The notes beneath the pieces are model-generated. The model saw only the letters and a list, made by a program, of their open reading frames with translations. It did not search any database and was not told where the DNA came from. A DNA stretch of 40,920 nt, taken from assembly GCA_002171975.2 (NCBI GenBank), contig NHIO02000058.1, positions 1 to 40,920 on the forward strand, in the 5' to 3' direction. Origin of the DNA: Flavobacteriales bacterium TMED191. Lineage in GTDB: Bacteria; Bacteroidota; Bacteroidia; Flavobacteriales; TMED113. The position numbers and the translations under genes are program-made. Positions 9,833-17,618 of the stretch are shown one piece after another. Each line of letters starts with the position of its first letter. Position 1 is the stretch's first letter.

Positions 9833-11157
9833 ATTTTTAAATATTTTTGAGACACTCCATTTTGATCAAATTCAATTCTAATACCTTTTGCATCATCATT
9901 GACTGTTCTTCCAAATAAATCAAATGAATACTTAATTAAAGATTCCGAATCAAATTCTAAAATATTTGTATTATTATAATCTGCATTATATAATTCTATT
10001 ATTTCATTAGGACCTTGACTAGGCCAAGAATATCCATTTGTAGCAAGATAAATTTTTCCATCAGGACTAACGCAAATATCTCTTAATCTACCCCACTCAT
10101 TATTAAAAAATTCTGTATAAGAAGTAATTTCTTGACCATCTTCCGACATTTCAAATCGAACTAGCATTTTATTTTTTAAAACGGTCATTAGCAAGGTATT
10201 TTCAAATTCGGGTATAGAAGGATGATCATACCAGGTAATATCTGAGGGAGCAATAGTTGTTGAACCACTACTCCATATAGCATCAATAATATTATTATCA
10301 TTACAATAGTCTGTTTCTGAATAAGAAGAACTAAGACTTTCGGCATAACCATAATCAACCCATAAATCATCACAATAACCCTGAACATTAGGCCAACCAA
10401 AATTTTGTCCGGAAATAAGAACATTAAGCTCATCATCATTACTAGGCCCATGTTCAGAACTATAAATAATTCCATTAGGCCCCATAGTTAAGCCTTGGGC
10501 ATTTCTATGTCCCCAACTCCAAACTAAACTTCCTGGAATTGGATTATCTTCAGGAGCATCACCCAAAGTACCGCCTCCGATATCAATACTCATTCTTAAT
10601 GTTTTACCTGTTAATTCATTTACATCCTCTGACAACATCCATTCTTGAGCATCACCTGTCGTTATAAGCATAGTTAAGTCATCCATAGCTAACATTCTAC
10701 ATCCAACATGAGTACTATTTCCATCAATCCCATCAACCAAAACAATCTCATTAATTAATTGATCGATATTAACATCATATTCGTAACAAACAATCTTCTC
10801 ACGTGCTCCTTGTGAAACATATGTATATGCTAAAAAAACATAGGGATATCCATTATTAAATTCTGGATGAATTTCCATTCCTAAAAGTCCGGCTTCATTT
10901 GAATCATAAATAACATCCTGAATATCTAAAATAATATGCTTTTCTCCAGTGTCAACATTAATTCTGCTTACAATTCCATTTCTTTCTGTCACCCACAAGA
11001 AATTTTCTCCGTTGCCTGAATCAGGACCCCATTTAATTTCCCAAGGAACATCAAGACCATTAACAACTTCACGCTCTTGTAAAACTGTAGAACCAACCTG
11101 TACTTGAGCATTAATAAAGCCAAGAGATAAAAATGTTATAATTAAAATGTTTTTCAT
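9826..11157 (-). CDS. Secreted PQQ-type glucose/sorbosone dehydrogenase with T9SS-like C-terminus
   Basis: Exported member of the soluble quinoprotein glucose/sorbosone dehydrogenase family, a six-bladed propeller that oxidises aldose-type sugars using PQQ. Signal peptide is residues 1-17 (MKNILIITFLSLGFINA). Family motifs: GLDVPWEI near residue 34, His150 in a STHVGCR motif at the usual catalytic-base position, GHRNAQG at 216-222 and EHGPSNDDELN at 235-245. The last 40 residues (DLFGRTV, then a G-containing strand pair ending KYLKIN) resemble the C-terminal motif of the two upstream gene products. It begins 18 bases after the protease stop and is the last gene of that group. The real substrate is unknown, and PQQ synthesis genes are not in the window. 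Confidence 0.85.
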   Translation of the reverse strand: MKNILIITFLSLGFINAQVQVGSTVLQEREVVNGLDVPWEIKWGPDSGNGENFLWVTERNGIVSRINVDTGEKHIILDIQDVIYDSNEAGLLGMEIHPEFNNGYPYVFLAYTYVSQGAREKIVCYEYDVNIDQLINEIVLVDGIDGNSTHVGCRMLAMDDLTMLITTGDAQEWMLSEDVNELTGKTLRMSIDIGGGTLGDAPEDNPIPGSLVWSWGHRNAQGLTMGPNGIIYSSEHGPSNDDELNVLISGQNFGWPNVQGYCDDLWVDYGYAESLSSSYSETDYCNDNNIIDAIWSSGSTTIAPSDITWYDHPSIPEFENTLLMTVLKNKMLVRFEMSEDGQEITSYTEFFNNEWGRLRDICVSPDGKIYLATNGYSWPSQGPNEIIELYNADYNNTNILEFDSESLIKYSFDLFGRTVNDDAKGIRIEFDQNGVSQKYLKIN

Positions 11158-11175
11158 AAAATAGTATTTTAAATT

Positions 11176-14100
11176 TTAGTAATTGAATTTATATATTTTT
11201 TCCACACTACCATCGTCATATACTCTGATAATATATTTTTTTTCGTCACTCGTATTTATAGAACGTCCCAAAAGATCTGTGATTAAAATGAGTTTTTTTT
11301 CAGAATAAGAGTTTTCTAATAAATTAGTAGAAGAAGGTAAGACATTGATGTCTAATGTCACTTCACATGTTTCATTTATTCCATAAAATTGTGTTATAAT
11401 AATTGAACCTTGTCCAATTTCTAACCATTGTACTCCAATACTTGTTTCAGTAGCAGAATTCCAAACTATATCACCCCCAATAACTTCCCAAGCAATCATA
11501 TTATCAATACTATTAGATAATGTGTAAACTTCATATCCAACAGATTCTGCATTAGATTCACCAATAATATTAACATTTTGACAAGAACACTCATCACCAT
11601 ATCCGTCATTATCAATATCTATTTGATTTGGGTTGTAATCTTCAAAACAATTATCAATTTGATCACAAATTCCATCATTATCAATATCCGAAATACACAC
11701 GCCATCACAATCATAGAATTCTAATGGCCCACTTCCTCCACACTCACCACATTCATCTAAAAGACTAATCCCACCACAAACACCGAAACAATCAATAGCC
11801 AAAATACAGTTGCCTTCACAATCAAAATTTGTAATTGGATATTCACAACTATCGTCATTAATTATAGCTTCTAAATCATAATTACAAGCAAATATATCTA
11901 TACAACCTAAACAAACAGTATTATCACCATTACAAATTCCGCAATCATCTAATTCAGCATTACCCCCACAATTGCCATTACAATCAGTTTCAACAATACA
12001 ATTTCCATTGCAATCATAATTTAATTCTGAAAATTCACAGCTGTCATCTTCTATATTTGCTAGAGAATTATAATTACATGCGTCGCTATTTAGACAACCA
12101 AATATGTCACAAATATTATCATTATTAATATCGCTTAAACAATTATTGTTGCAATCCAAACCTTCAGAAGGGTATTCACAATTATCATTATCAATATTTG
12201 CATTTTCGTCATAATTACAAGCATTAACATCTGTACAACCTTCAATAATTAAAGTTAAACATGAACCATCATCTTCAGTAGCATTAATATTAAACTCCAA
12301 ATATAGATTATCCGTACATCCAAAAATTTCATCTTCATCACAAACTCCATCATTATCTAAATCAGCATTACAAATAACTAAACAAAATTCATTTAAAGAC
12401 TCTGAACCAAAATCTAGGTCAGTCATTTGAACTAAATAATTATTATCAAAAAAGATGTAGAAATTTGGCTCGAAGTCCCCTGCATTTGTATCAGAACTAA
12501 TACCATCACCCCAAGAATCATAAATATTAAAATCATAACAACCTTCTGCTAAACAGTAGGTTTCTGATATAATTTCACCTCCTTGAGTATAATCACCTCC
12601 ACCGTAAAGAACCTGATCCTCACCATTTAATAATTCCCAATTAATTTCATTACTATAATAATCTGTTTCAAGAAATAAATCAATTTCACCGGAACAAATG
12701 CAAGAGCCATCATCTTGAGTTGCATTTGGATTAAAATTATCAGCATTTAAACTTGTACAACCAAAAATATATTCACAAGAACTATCATCTATATTAGCTT
12801 GTGGATTGAAATTTTCGGCAATTTCATCGGTGCAACCATAAACTGAACTCTCACAACTAGTTTCTAAAGGATCACAACCACTAGTAAAACAATTAGCATT
12901 TAAAATACCAGGAATAAGAGCTTGACTCTCAACAATAGGATGGAATTCTAAAGAAATTCCTATATTGAAATCACAATAACTCATAATTGTCCCTACAGAT
13001 TGTTGCCAAACTTCATTGGGAGGGTTTAATGGAGAATTACAGTTACCTTCAACGTCTGCACAACCATCAATTGCACCACCAGGAAAATTCAGTGACACAT
13101 CTGCATTCCAATTACAATTATGGGTATGTGATGAACCAAAATTGTGTCCAATTTCATGACCTAAATAAGATAAATTATAACTGTAAGGTGTATTACTAGG
13201 ATAACTATATGTCAAGTTTGTATTGAGACCAGAAGTAACTCCAAATCCATTAGCACCACTAAATGATCCTTGACATAAGGCACTTACCCAAGCAATACCC
13301 CCATTTGCATTTTTTCTGCTAAATAAATGTACTAGGTCTGTTTGAGCATAAAACTCATTAAAGGGGGGAACTGTCCAATAATTAGGCATTTCATCAAGCA
13401 TATCACCACAATCATTAAGAGGCTCATAATTATCAACTATCTCCCAAACATTAATATATCTTGCTTGCAGAAAAACCATTGATACACCATTTTCATCTTG
13501 TAATTCTGACATATATACTTCACTAACACCTGCCAACAACGCTAAAGACCATTCAACTGCATCATAACAATTTTGACCAAATTCATTATATGTATAAAAA
13601 TCAATCTCAATCCCCATTTCAACACATTCCATTCCACCTCCCATAGATTGAGGTTGATTATCAAATTGAAAATTTACATCCTCAGTATCTGTTTGACACG
13701 TAAAATTTGAATCAACAGTACTTTTATTTACGTCATAAAGTATATATAAATCATTTTCAATATGAATAATCTCATATACGTTATTATTAAATTTAATTAC
13801 ACCAACTAAAACGTTTTTCATAAATGAAAGAGAACCGGATATATCATCACCTATTATTCTATATGACTGAATGTCTGGTTGATAATTATCATAAACTATT
13901 CCGGACTGAGTACTCCTAAGTAACTGAAAATCATTAGTAAAAGCATTGTATGATTCTAAATTTAACATAAGTTCCGATTGATCAAAAAATGGAATACTCA
14001 CTACAAAGTCACACAATTTATTTTCTTTAACTGTTTGAAAAAAATTATTATTAATAATTAATGGGATTTGAAAATTTTCATGTTGTGTAATCAAGGGGAC

Positions 14101-14190
14101 TTCTAGATCTGTCTTTATAAATAAATTTGTTTGACCAAAGGAAAAACTATACAAAAATATTAACCAAAAAAAACAGAAACTCTTTTTCAT
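11176..14190 (-). CDS. Secreted metzincin protease (reprolysin/M12B-like) with Cys-rich repeat stalk
   Basis: Signal peptide is residues 1-19 (ends SFGQ), followed by a pro-domain-like N-terminal part. The zinc protease core has HEIGHNFGSSH at residues 345-355 (His345, Glu346, His349, His355) and a downstream Met-turn TIMSYCDF. This pair defines a metzincin, closest to reprolysin-like M12B enzymes. Residues about 450-870 are tandem Cys/Asp/Asn-rich modules (see the repeat entry), ending in thrombospondin-3-like Asp-rich calcium motifs (DIDNDGICD, DIDNDGYGDEC). Then come a short beta domain and a C-terminal DLLGRSIN...VYDDGSVEKIY motif. At 1004 residues it is the largest protein here. It starts 11 bases after the deiminase stop. 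Substrate unknown. Confidence 0.87.
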   Translation of the reverse strand: MKKSFCFFWLIFLYSFSFGQTNLFIKTDLEVPLITQHENFQIPLIINNNFFQTVKENKLCDFVVSIPFFDQSELMLNLESYNAFTNDFQLLRSTQSGIVYDNYQPDIQSYRIIGDDISGSLSFMKNVLVGVIKFNNNVYEIIHIENDLYILYDVNKSTVDSNFTCQTDTEDVNFQFDNQPQSMGGGMECVEMGIEIDFYTYNEFGQNCYDAVEWSLALLAGVSEVYMSELQDENGVSMVFLQARYINVWEIVDNYEPLNDCGDMLDEMPNYWTVPPFNEFYAQTDLVHLFSRKNANGGIAWVSALCQGSFSGANGFGVTSGLNTNLTYSYPSNTPYSYNLSYLGHEIGHNFGSSHTHNCNWNADVSLNFPGGAIDGCADVEGNCNSPLNPPNEVWQQSVGTIMSYCDFNIGISLEFHPIVESQALIPGILNANCFTSGCDPLETSCESSVYGCTDEIAENFNPQANIDDSSCEYIFGCTSLNADNFNPNATQDDGSCICSGEIDLFLETDYYSNEINWELLNGEDQVLYGGGDYTQGGEIISETYCLAEGCYDFNIYDSWGDGISSDTNAGDFEPNFYIFFDNNYLVQMTDLDFGSESLNEFCLVICNADLDNDGVCDEDEIFGCTDNLYLEFNINATEDDGSCLTLIIEGCTDVNACNYDENANIDNDNCEYPSEGLDCNNNCLSDINNDNICDIFGCLNSDACNYNSLANIEDDSCEFSELNYDCNGNCIVETDCNGNCGGNAELDDCGICNGDNTVCLGCIDIFACNYDLEAIINDDSCEYPITNFDCEGNCILAIDCFGVCGGISLLDECGECGGSGPLEFYDCDGVCISDIDNDGICDQIDNCFEDYNPNQIDIDNDGYGDECSCQNVNIIGESNAESVGYEVYTLSNSIDNMIAWEVIGGDIVWNSATETSIGVQWLEIGQGSIIITQFYGINETCEVTLDINVLPSSTNLLENSYSEKKLILITDLLGRSINTSDEKKYIIRVYDDGSVEKIYKFNY
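11580..12840 (-). repeat. Coding repeats GC(T/L/I)D...N(Y/F)N...DD(G/S)SC in the protease
   Basis: About six degenerate modules of the form GCTD-x-x-A-x-N(F/Y)(N/D)-x-x-A-x-x-DDxSCEY are seen. They are interspersed with DCNGNC and DECGECGG segments and two Asp-rich TSP3-like motifs. The modules diverge at DNA level, so this is an old protein repeat, not a recent tandem duplication. Such modules are common in surface proteins of marine Flavobacteriales and probably form a calcium-bound, disulfide-stabilised stalk. Confidence 0.8.
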
Positions 14191-14201
14191 AATCTACAGT
14201 T

Positions 14202-15992
14202 TTAATTAATATATTTTTTTTCAACAGTACCATCATCATATAAAATAATGACAATTTTATCTTCCTTTTTCTGATTAATCATTCTACCTGAAACATCAAA
14301 AATATTTATAATATTTTTATCATGGTTGTCAAGATAACTATCTAAACCAATACTAGATTCACACGGTCCTTCAGTCCAATCAAAAATATTATAACAATTA
14401 GCTTCTGATGAATTACTGTATGTAGTTCCATCACAGCCACACACAGGATCCCATACACTTACAAAAGAACAACCTGGTATAAGTGATGGAATACATTCAT
14501 CACCTTCACATTCGTCAAAACTATAAGAAAAAGAATTTACTCCACCATTTAACGCAGTCATTGGTTTAAACTGCTGTTTACCATTATTCGCGATTGCATG
14601 AACATAATATTCTACTTCTGTTAATTCATCAAAGGTAATAACAATATCCCAAATGTCATCACCTTGATTTTGCATAGCAATAGATGTAAATTCAACATCA
14701 CCAGCAAATCTATAATTAAAAAAAACCTCACTAATACCTGATTTATGCTTTACTAAAGCTTGAAGACCTACATATGGAACTGGACTAGGACAATAATCTT
14801 CTAACTTCTTATATGAAATTAATAAAGGATCATTTACACCCACAGAATGAGTAATACAATGAATTGCACCACCTTGAGAAATAATATTATTTCCACTATC
14901 ATCACAATCAATACCTACGATATTATAACCTGGCAATGCCTCCTCATATATTCTTTGAGCAATGGTATCATACTCCTCTCTATAAAATGGAACCAAAACT
15001 GTTTTGTTAACAAATACTGAGTTAGTATAGGTACGATAGTATCCATCTACTGCATTATTTAAATTTGGTTGTTCACCTGGATAGTAACCACTCGTACTCG
15101 GTGGACTAGGTATACGAATGACTTTAAATGGTGTACCCCATTTGGTTGTGAAATTATCTAAAATATATTGTAAGTTTTCTTCTATTTGAGGTCCATCAGA
15201 CATACCTTCAGGATACTCTGCTACTAATAATGTTTCTTCATCTAAAAGTTTCATATGCATATCTATATGGTGGATACCATCAAATTGTAGAGTTTCCATT
15301 TTGATATATGTATCTATACCCATAAAGTTGTTCATGATTTGATCAATTGAATTTTCGTTAATATCATTCTCATCTAAAACTAGATTTGAAGAAAATGCAG
15401 TGCCAAAACCATCACTCATAAAATTACCACCAGTATGAATCAATAAATTGGGGTCTTGCGATGTTTGATATACATCAATTTCCATATAATTTGCTAAAAA
15501 CTCAGGAAATGTATCATCTTGGGGTCTCGGTCTATTGTAAACCCAATCAACTAAATAAATTGAATCAACATCGTCCTTATATATAGTATTTTGACCATAA
15601 TCTCTCATCCATATACTATTAGTACTAACATCTAAGTACTCTACATTGGATGTATTAACACCATAATAATCAAGGTAATTCTCAACTTCGTTTGGATCAT
15701 CACAAGCAATAAGAACTTTACATTGATCAACCGAATTTCTAACAATCTCAGTCAATATAGGTTCAAAGCCTTCCCAGGCAATTGTTAGTGCTTGAATTTC
15801 TTCCCATTCTGCCATTGTCCTAACATTAAAATTTGGTGGTGTAGTGATTACATCAGCAGCAATCACAATGCTGGACAAATAATTATTCATCCTTTTAGTT
15901 TCTTCTGTAGTCATTTTTTTTGTTAAAAAATTGTTTTGAGATGATAACATCATACTACAAAAAACAAATATAATAATTAATGATTTATGCAT
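14202..15992 (-). CDS. Secreted peptidylarginine-deiminase-like enzyme with Kazal-like domain
   Basis: Agmatine deiminase/PPAD superfamily (guanidino-group modifying). Signal peptide is about residues 1-19. Catalytic residues are intact: Asp131 (WMRDYG), His242 and Asp244 (HHIDMHMK), and nucleophile Cys379 (GGAIHCITHS). An RPR motif at 154-156 has the spacing of the two Arg residues (R152, R154) that hold the substrate C-terminal carboxylate in P. gingivalis PPAD. This favours peptidylarginine over agmatine as substrate. An Ig-like segment (about 405-490) follows, as in PPAD. Then comes a six-Cys Kazal-like domain (500-544, DPVCGCDGTTYSN) and a short C-terminal DVSGRMIN...LYDDGTVEKKY motif. 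The signal peptide and C-terminus argue against a cytosolic agmatine pathway enzyme. Confidence 0.86.
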   Translation of the reverse strand: MHKSLIIIFVFCSMMLSSQNNFLTKKMTTEETKRMNNYLSSIVIAADVITTPPNFNVRTMAEWEEIQALTIAWEGFEPILTEIVRNSVDQCKVLIACDDPNEVENYLDYYGVNTSNVEYLDVSTNSIWMRDYGQNTIYKDDVDSIYLVDWVYNRPRPQDDTFPEFLANYMEIDVYQTSQDPNLLIHTGGNFMSDGFGTAFSSNLVLDENDINENSIDQIMNNFMGIDTYIKMETLQFDGIHHIDMHMKLLDEETLLVAEYPEGMSDGPQIEENLQYILDNFTTKWGTPFKVIRIPSPPSTSGYYPGEQPNLNNAVDGYYRTYTNSVFVNKTVLVPFYREEYDTIAQRIYEEALPGYNIVGIDCDDSGNNIISQGGAIHCITHSVGVNDPLLISYKKLEDYCPSPVPYVGLQALVKHKSGISEVFFNYRFAGDVEFTSIAMQNQGDDIWDIVITFDELTEVEYYVHAIANNGKQQFKPMTALNGGVNSFSYSFDECEGDECIPSLIPGCSFVSVWDPVCGCDGTTYSNSSEANCYNIFDWTEGPCESSIGLDSYLDNHDKNIINIFDVSGRMINQKKEDKIVIILYDDGTVEKKYIN

Positions 15993-16015
15993 AATAATTT
16001 ATTTAAGGTTAAGAA

Positions 16016-16032
16016 ATTCTTATTTTAAGAAT
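16016..16032. other. AT-rich inverted repeat upstream of the deiminase gene
   Basis: ATTCTTA-TTT-TAAGAAT is a perfect 7-bp inverted repeat with a 3-base loop. It lies 24 bases before the deiminase ATG in the 89-base gap to the choice-of-anchor-L gene. A near-match -7 box (TATTTTTA on the minus strand, 16044-16051) would place it in the 5' leader. It could be a leader hairpin, an operator, a weak terminator for the upstream gene, or chance. Confidence 0.35.
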
Positions 16033-16081
16033 AATCATTCTAATAAAAATAATAACTTTATATCTATTCAGGACCATAAAA

Positions 16082-17497
16082 CTAAAAAATAATAATTTTC
16101 TCAACGTGAATTAAATCAGACTCATCATATATTTTAACATAATAAACACCTTTTTCTAATTCTAACTTTATCTGTGAATTATTAATATTGATTTTTTTTG
16201 AAAGCATATTGCGACCTGACATATCAATTATATCTAACGAGCATGAAAGTGTCCAATCTACAAATTCAATATTTAGATAATCAATTGTTGGATTTGGATA
16301 AATAGTAACTCTATTAAAGTTCTCATTTAAACTAACTTGCTCAATGAGAATTGGATATGATACTGAATCATAAATACCTAAACAATCATTTAAAATCTCT
16401 AAGGTAACCATATAACTACCCGACTCATTAAAAGTATAAGTAGGATTAGCATCATTAGAATCTATAATTCCATCATTGTTAAAGTCCCAAAAATAAGTAA
16501 CATTTAAATTTGTGGCTAAAATATTATTAAATGAGACAGTCGCACCTTCCTCATTATATTCTGGATTATCCCAAGAAAAATCAATATCTAAAATATCATC
16601 AGAACTAGACTTTTTGATAAAAACACCAGAATCTAAAGCAGGGCCTGCTCCATCAACAATAATCATTTTAATATGATATTTTGCATTAGCTAAAAGTTCT
16701 AAACCAAATAACATAGGAATTGTATAACCATCATATCCAATTGCATCACAAAATTGACCATTCTCATTATCAAGATACAAACATTCATTCAATCCTGGAA
16801 GATTGAAAACCTGTGAATATGGTCTAATCGTCCAAACGGATATTGGCTTATTTTCTATAGGAGAATTACAATCATTAGGACTAACATTAAGAACATCACC
16901 CGTTTCCATAATATTTTGTGGAACTGTATTAAAATTAGGATCAATATCATTGTCAATTTCAGATACAAAAAAACAAAATGCATCTGCGTAAAATGGACTC
17001 ATCCACTCCACATATTCTTCTGAACCAAAAATTAAATCAAATGCCAGGGATGTATCATCAGAGGATGTGATATCAAACTCTAATACACTTGCATCATATA
17101 AATCTACAGATGTGTCAATGTCTGCATAATTAAATAAATAATTTTGTATAAAACTATCATTATATTGTAGACTCCACTCTTCTCCATCATCTCCATTATT
17201 ATTTGGACCTACGGCATGGTCAATACCACCAGTAGTCATTAAAAGTCCCCTATCTAAACCAAAATCACCTTCACATAAAAGTGACGAATTCTCAGTATAA
17301 GTAAAACTCCCTATTGCATCAATGTTGCCGGTGTATTCTACGTTTGTAATTTGAACATCACAACCCAGTAATTCAGAAATAATAAAATCTTCTAGAATTT
17401 GAGAAGAATTTGTATCAAAATTATTAACATCTAACTGAGCTTGTAAAGGCATAACAAACAAAAAACAGTAAATAAGAAGTAACAACTTGTTAATCAT
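16082..17497 (-). CDS. Secreted choice-of-anchor-L and PKD domain protein with T9SS type A signal
   Basis: Signal peptide is residues 1-20 (ends PLQA). Residues about 40-290 match the choice-of-anchor-L domain, with GLLMTTGG, a DASVLEFD strand, LIFGSEEYVEW and the conserved FCFFVS strand. A PKD domain follows (about 305-380: YFWDFNNDGIIDSNDANPTYTF, split here as YFWDFNNDG and NPTYTF). The final 75 residues are a canonical T9SS type A sorting domain: VTIYPNPTIDYLNIEF, then DMSGRNML, then GVYYVKI. A cell-surface structural or adhesive role is likely. No enzymatic motif was seen. It precedes the deiminase group on the same strand but is separated by 89 bases, so co-transcription is unsure. Confidence 0.82.
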   Translation of the reverse strand: MINKLLLLIYCFLFVMPLQAQLDVNNFDTNSSQILEDFIISELLGCDVQITNVEYTGNIDAIGSFTYTENSSLLCEGDFGLDRGLLMTTGGIDHAVGPNNNGDDGEEWSLQYNDSFIQNYLFNYADIDTSVDLYDASVLEFDITSSDDTSLAFDLIFGSEEYVEWMSPFYADAFCFFVSEIDNDIDPNFNTVPQNIMETGDVLNVSPNDCNSPIENKPISVWTIRPYSQVFNLPGLNECLYLDNENGQFCDAIGYDGYTIPMLFGLELLANAKYHIKMIIVDGAGPALDSGVFIKKSSSDDILDIDFSWDNPEYNEEGATVSFNNILATNLNVTYFWDFNNDGIIDSNDANPTYTFNESGSYMVTLEILNDCLGIYDSVSYPILIEQVSLNENFNRVTIYPNPTIDYLNIEFVDWTLSCSLDIIDMSGRNMLSKKININNSQIKLELEKGVYYVKIYDESDLIHVEKIIIF

Positions 17498-17561
17498 TAT
17501 AAATAATAAAATTAATTACAGGTATCAATACAAATATTATACCAAAGTATTAATTTTTAAC

Positions 17562-17576
17562 ATCTTAAATTAAGAT
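17562..17576. other. 15-bp dyad upstream of the WD40 gene
   Basis: ATCTTAA-A-TTAAGAT is a perfect inverted repeat with a one-base centre in the 121-base divergent gap. It is centred about 35 bases upstream of the -7 box at 17604. The position would suit a regulator, but AT-rich DNA yields such dyads by chance. Confidence 0.3.
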
Positions 17577-17603
17577 TATTACATTAATCATAAAATAATT
17601 ATA

Positions 17604-17611
17604 TATTTTTG
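17604..17611 (+). promoter_or_regulatory. -7 box TATTTTTG for the WD40 gene
   Basis: TATTTTTG matches TAnnTTTG. The ATG follows only 7 bases after the box, so the transcript would start within a few bases of the start codon. Confidence 0.5.
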
Positions 17612-17618
17612 GACAAGT

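Noticed and set aside
9826..17497. Genomic island or transposon carrying the secreted genes.
   Set aside because: No transposase, integrase, flanking repeats or obvious composition shift; the adjacent tmRNA gene is complete and not duplicated at its 3' end.
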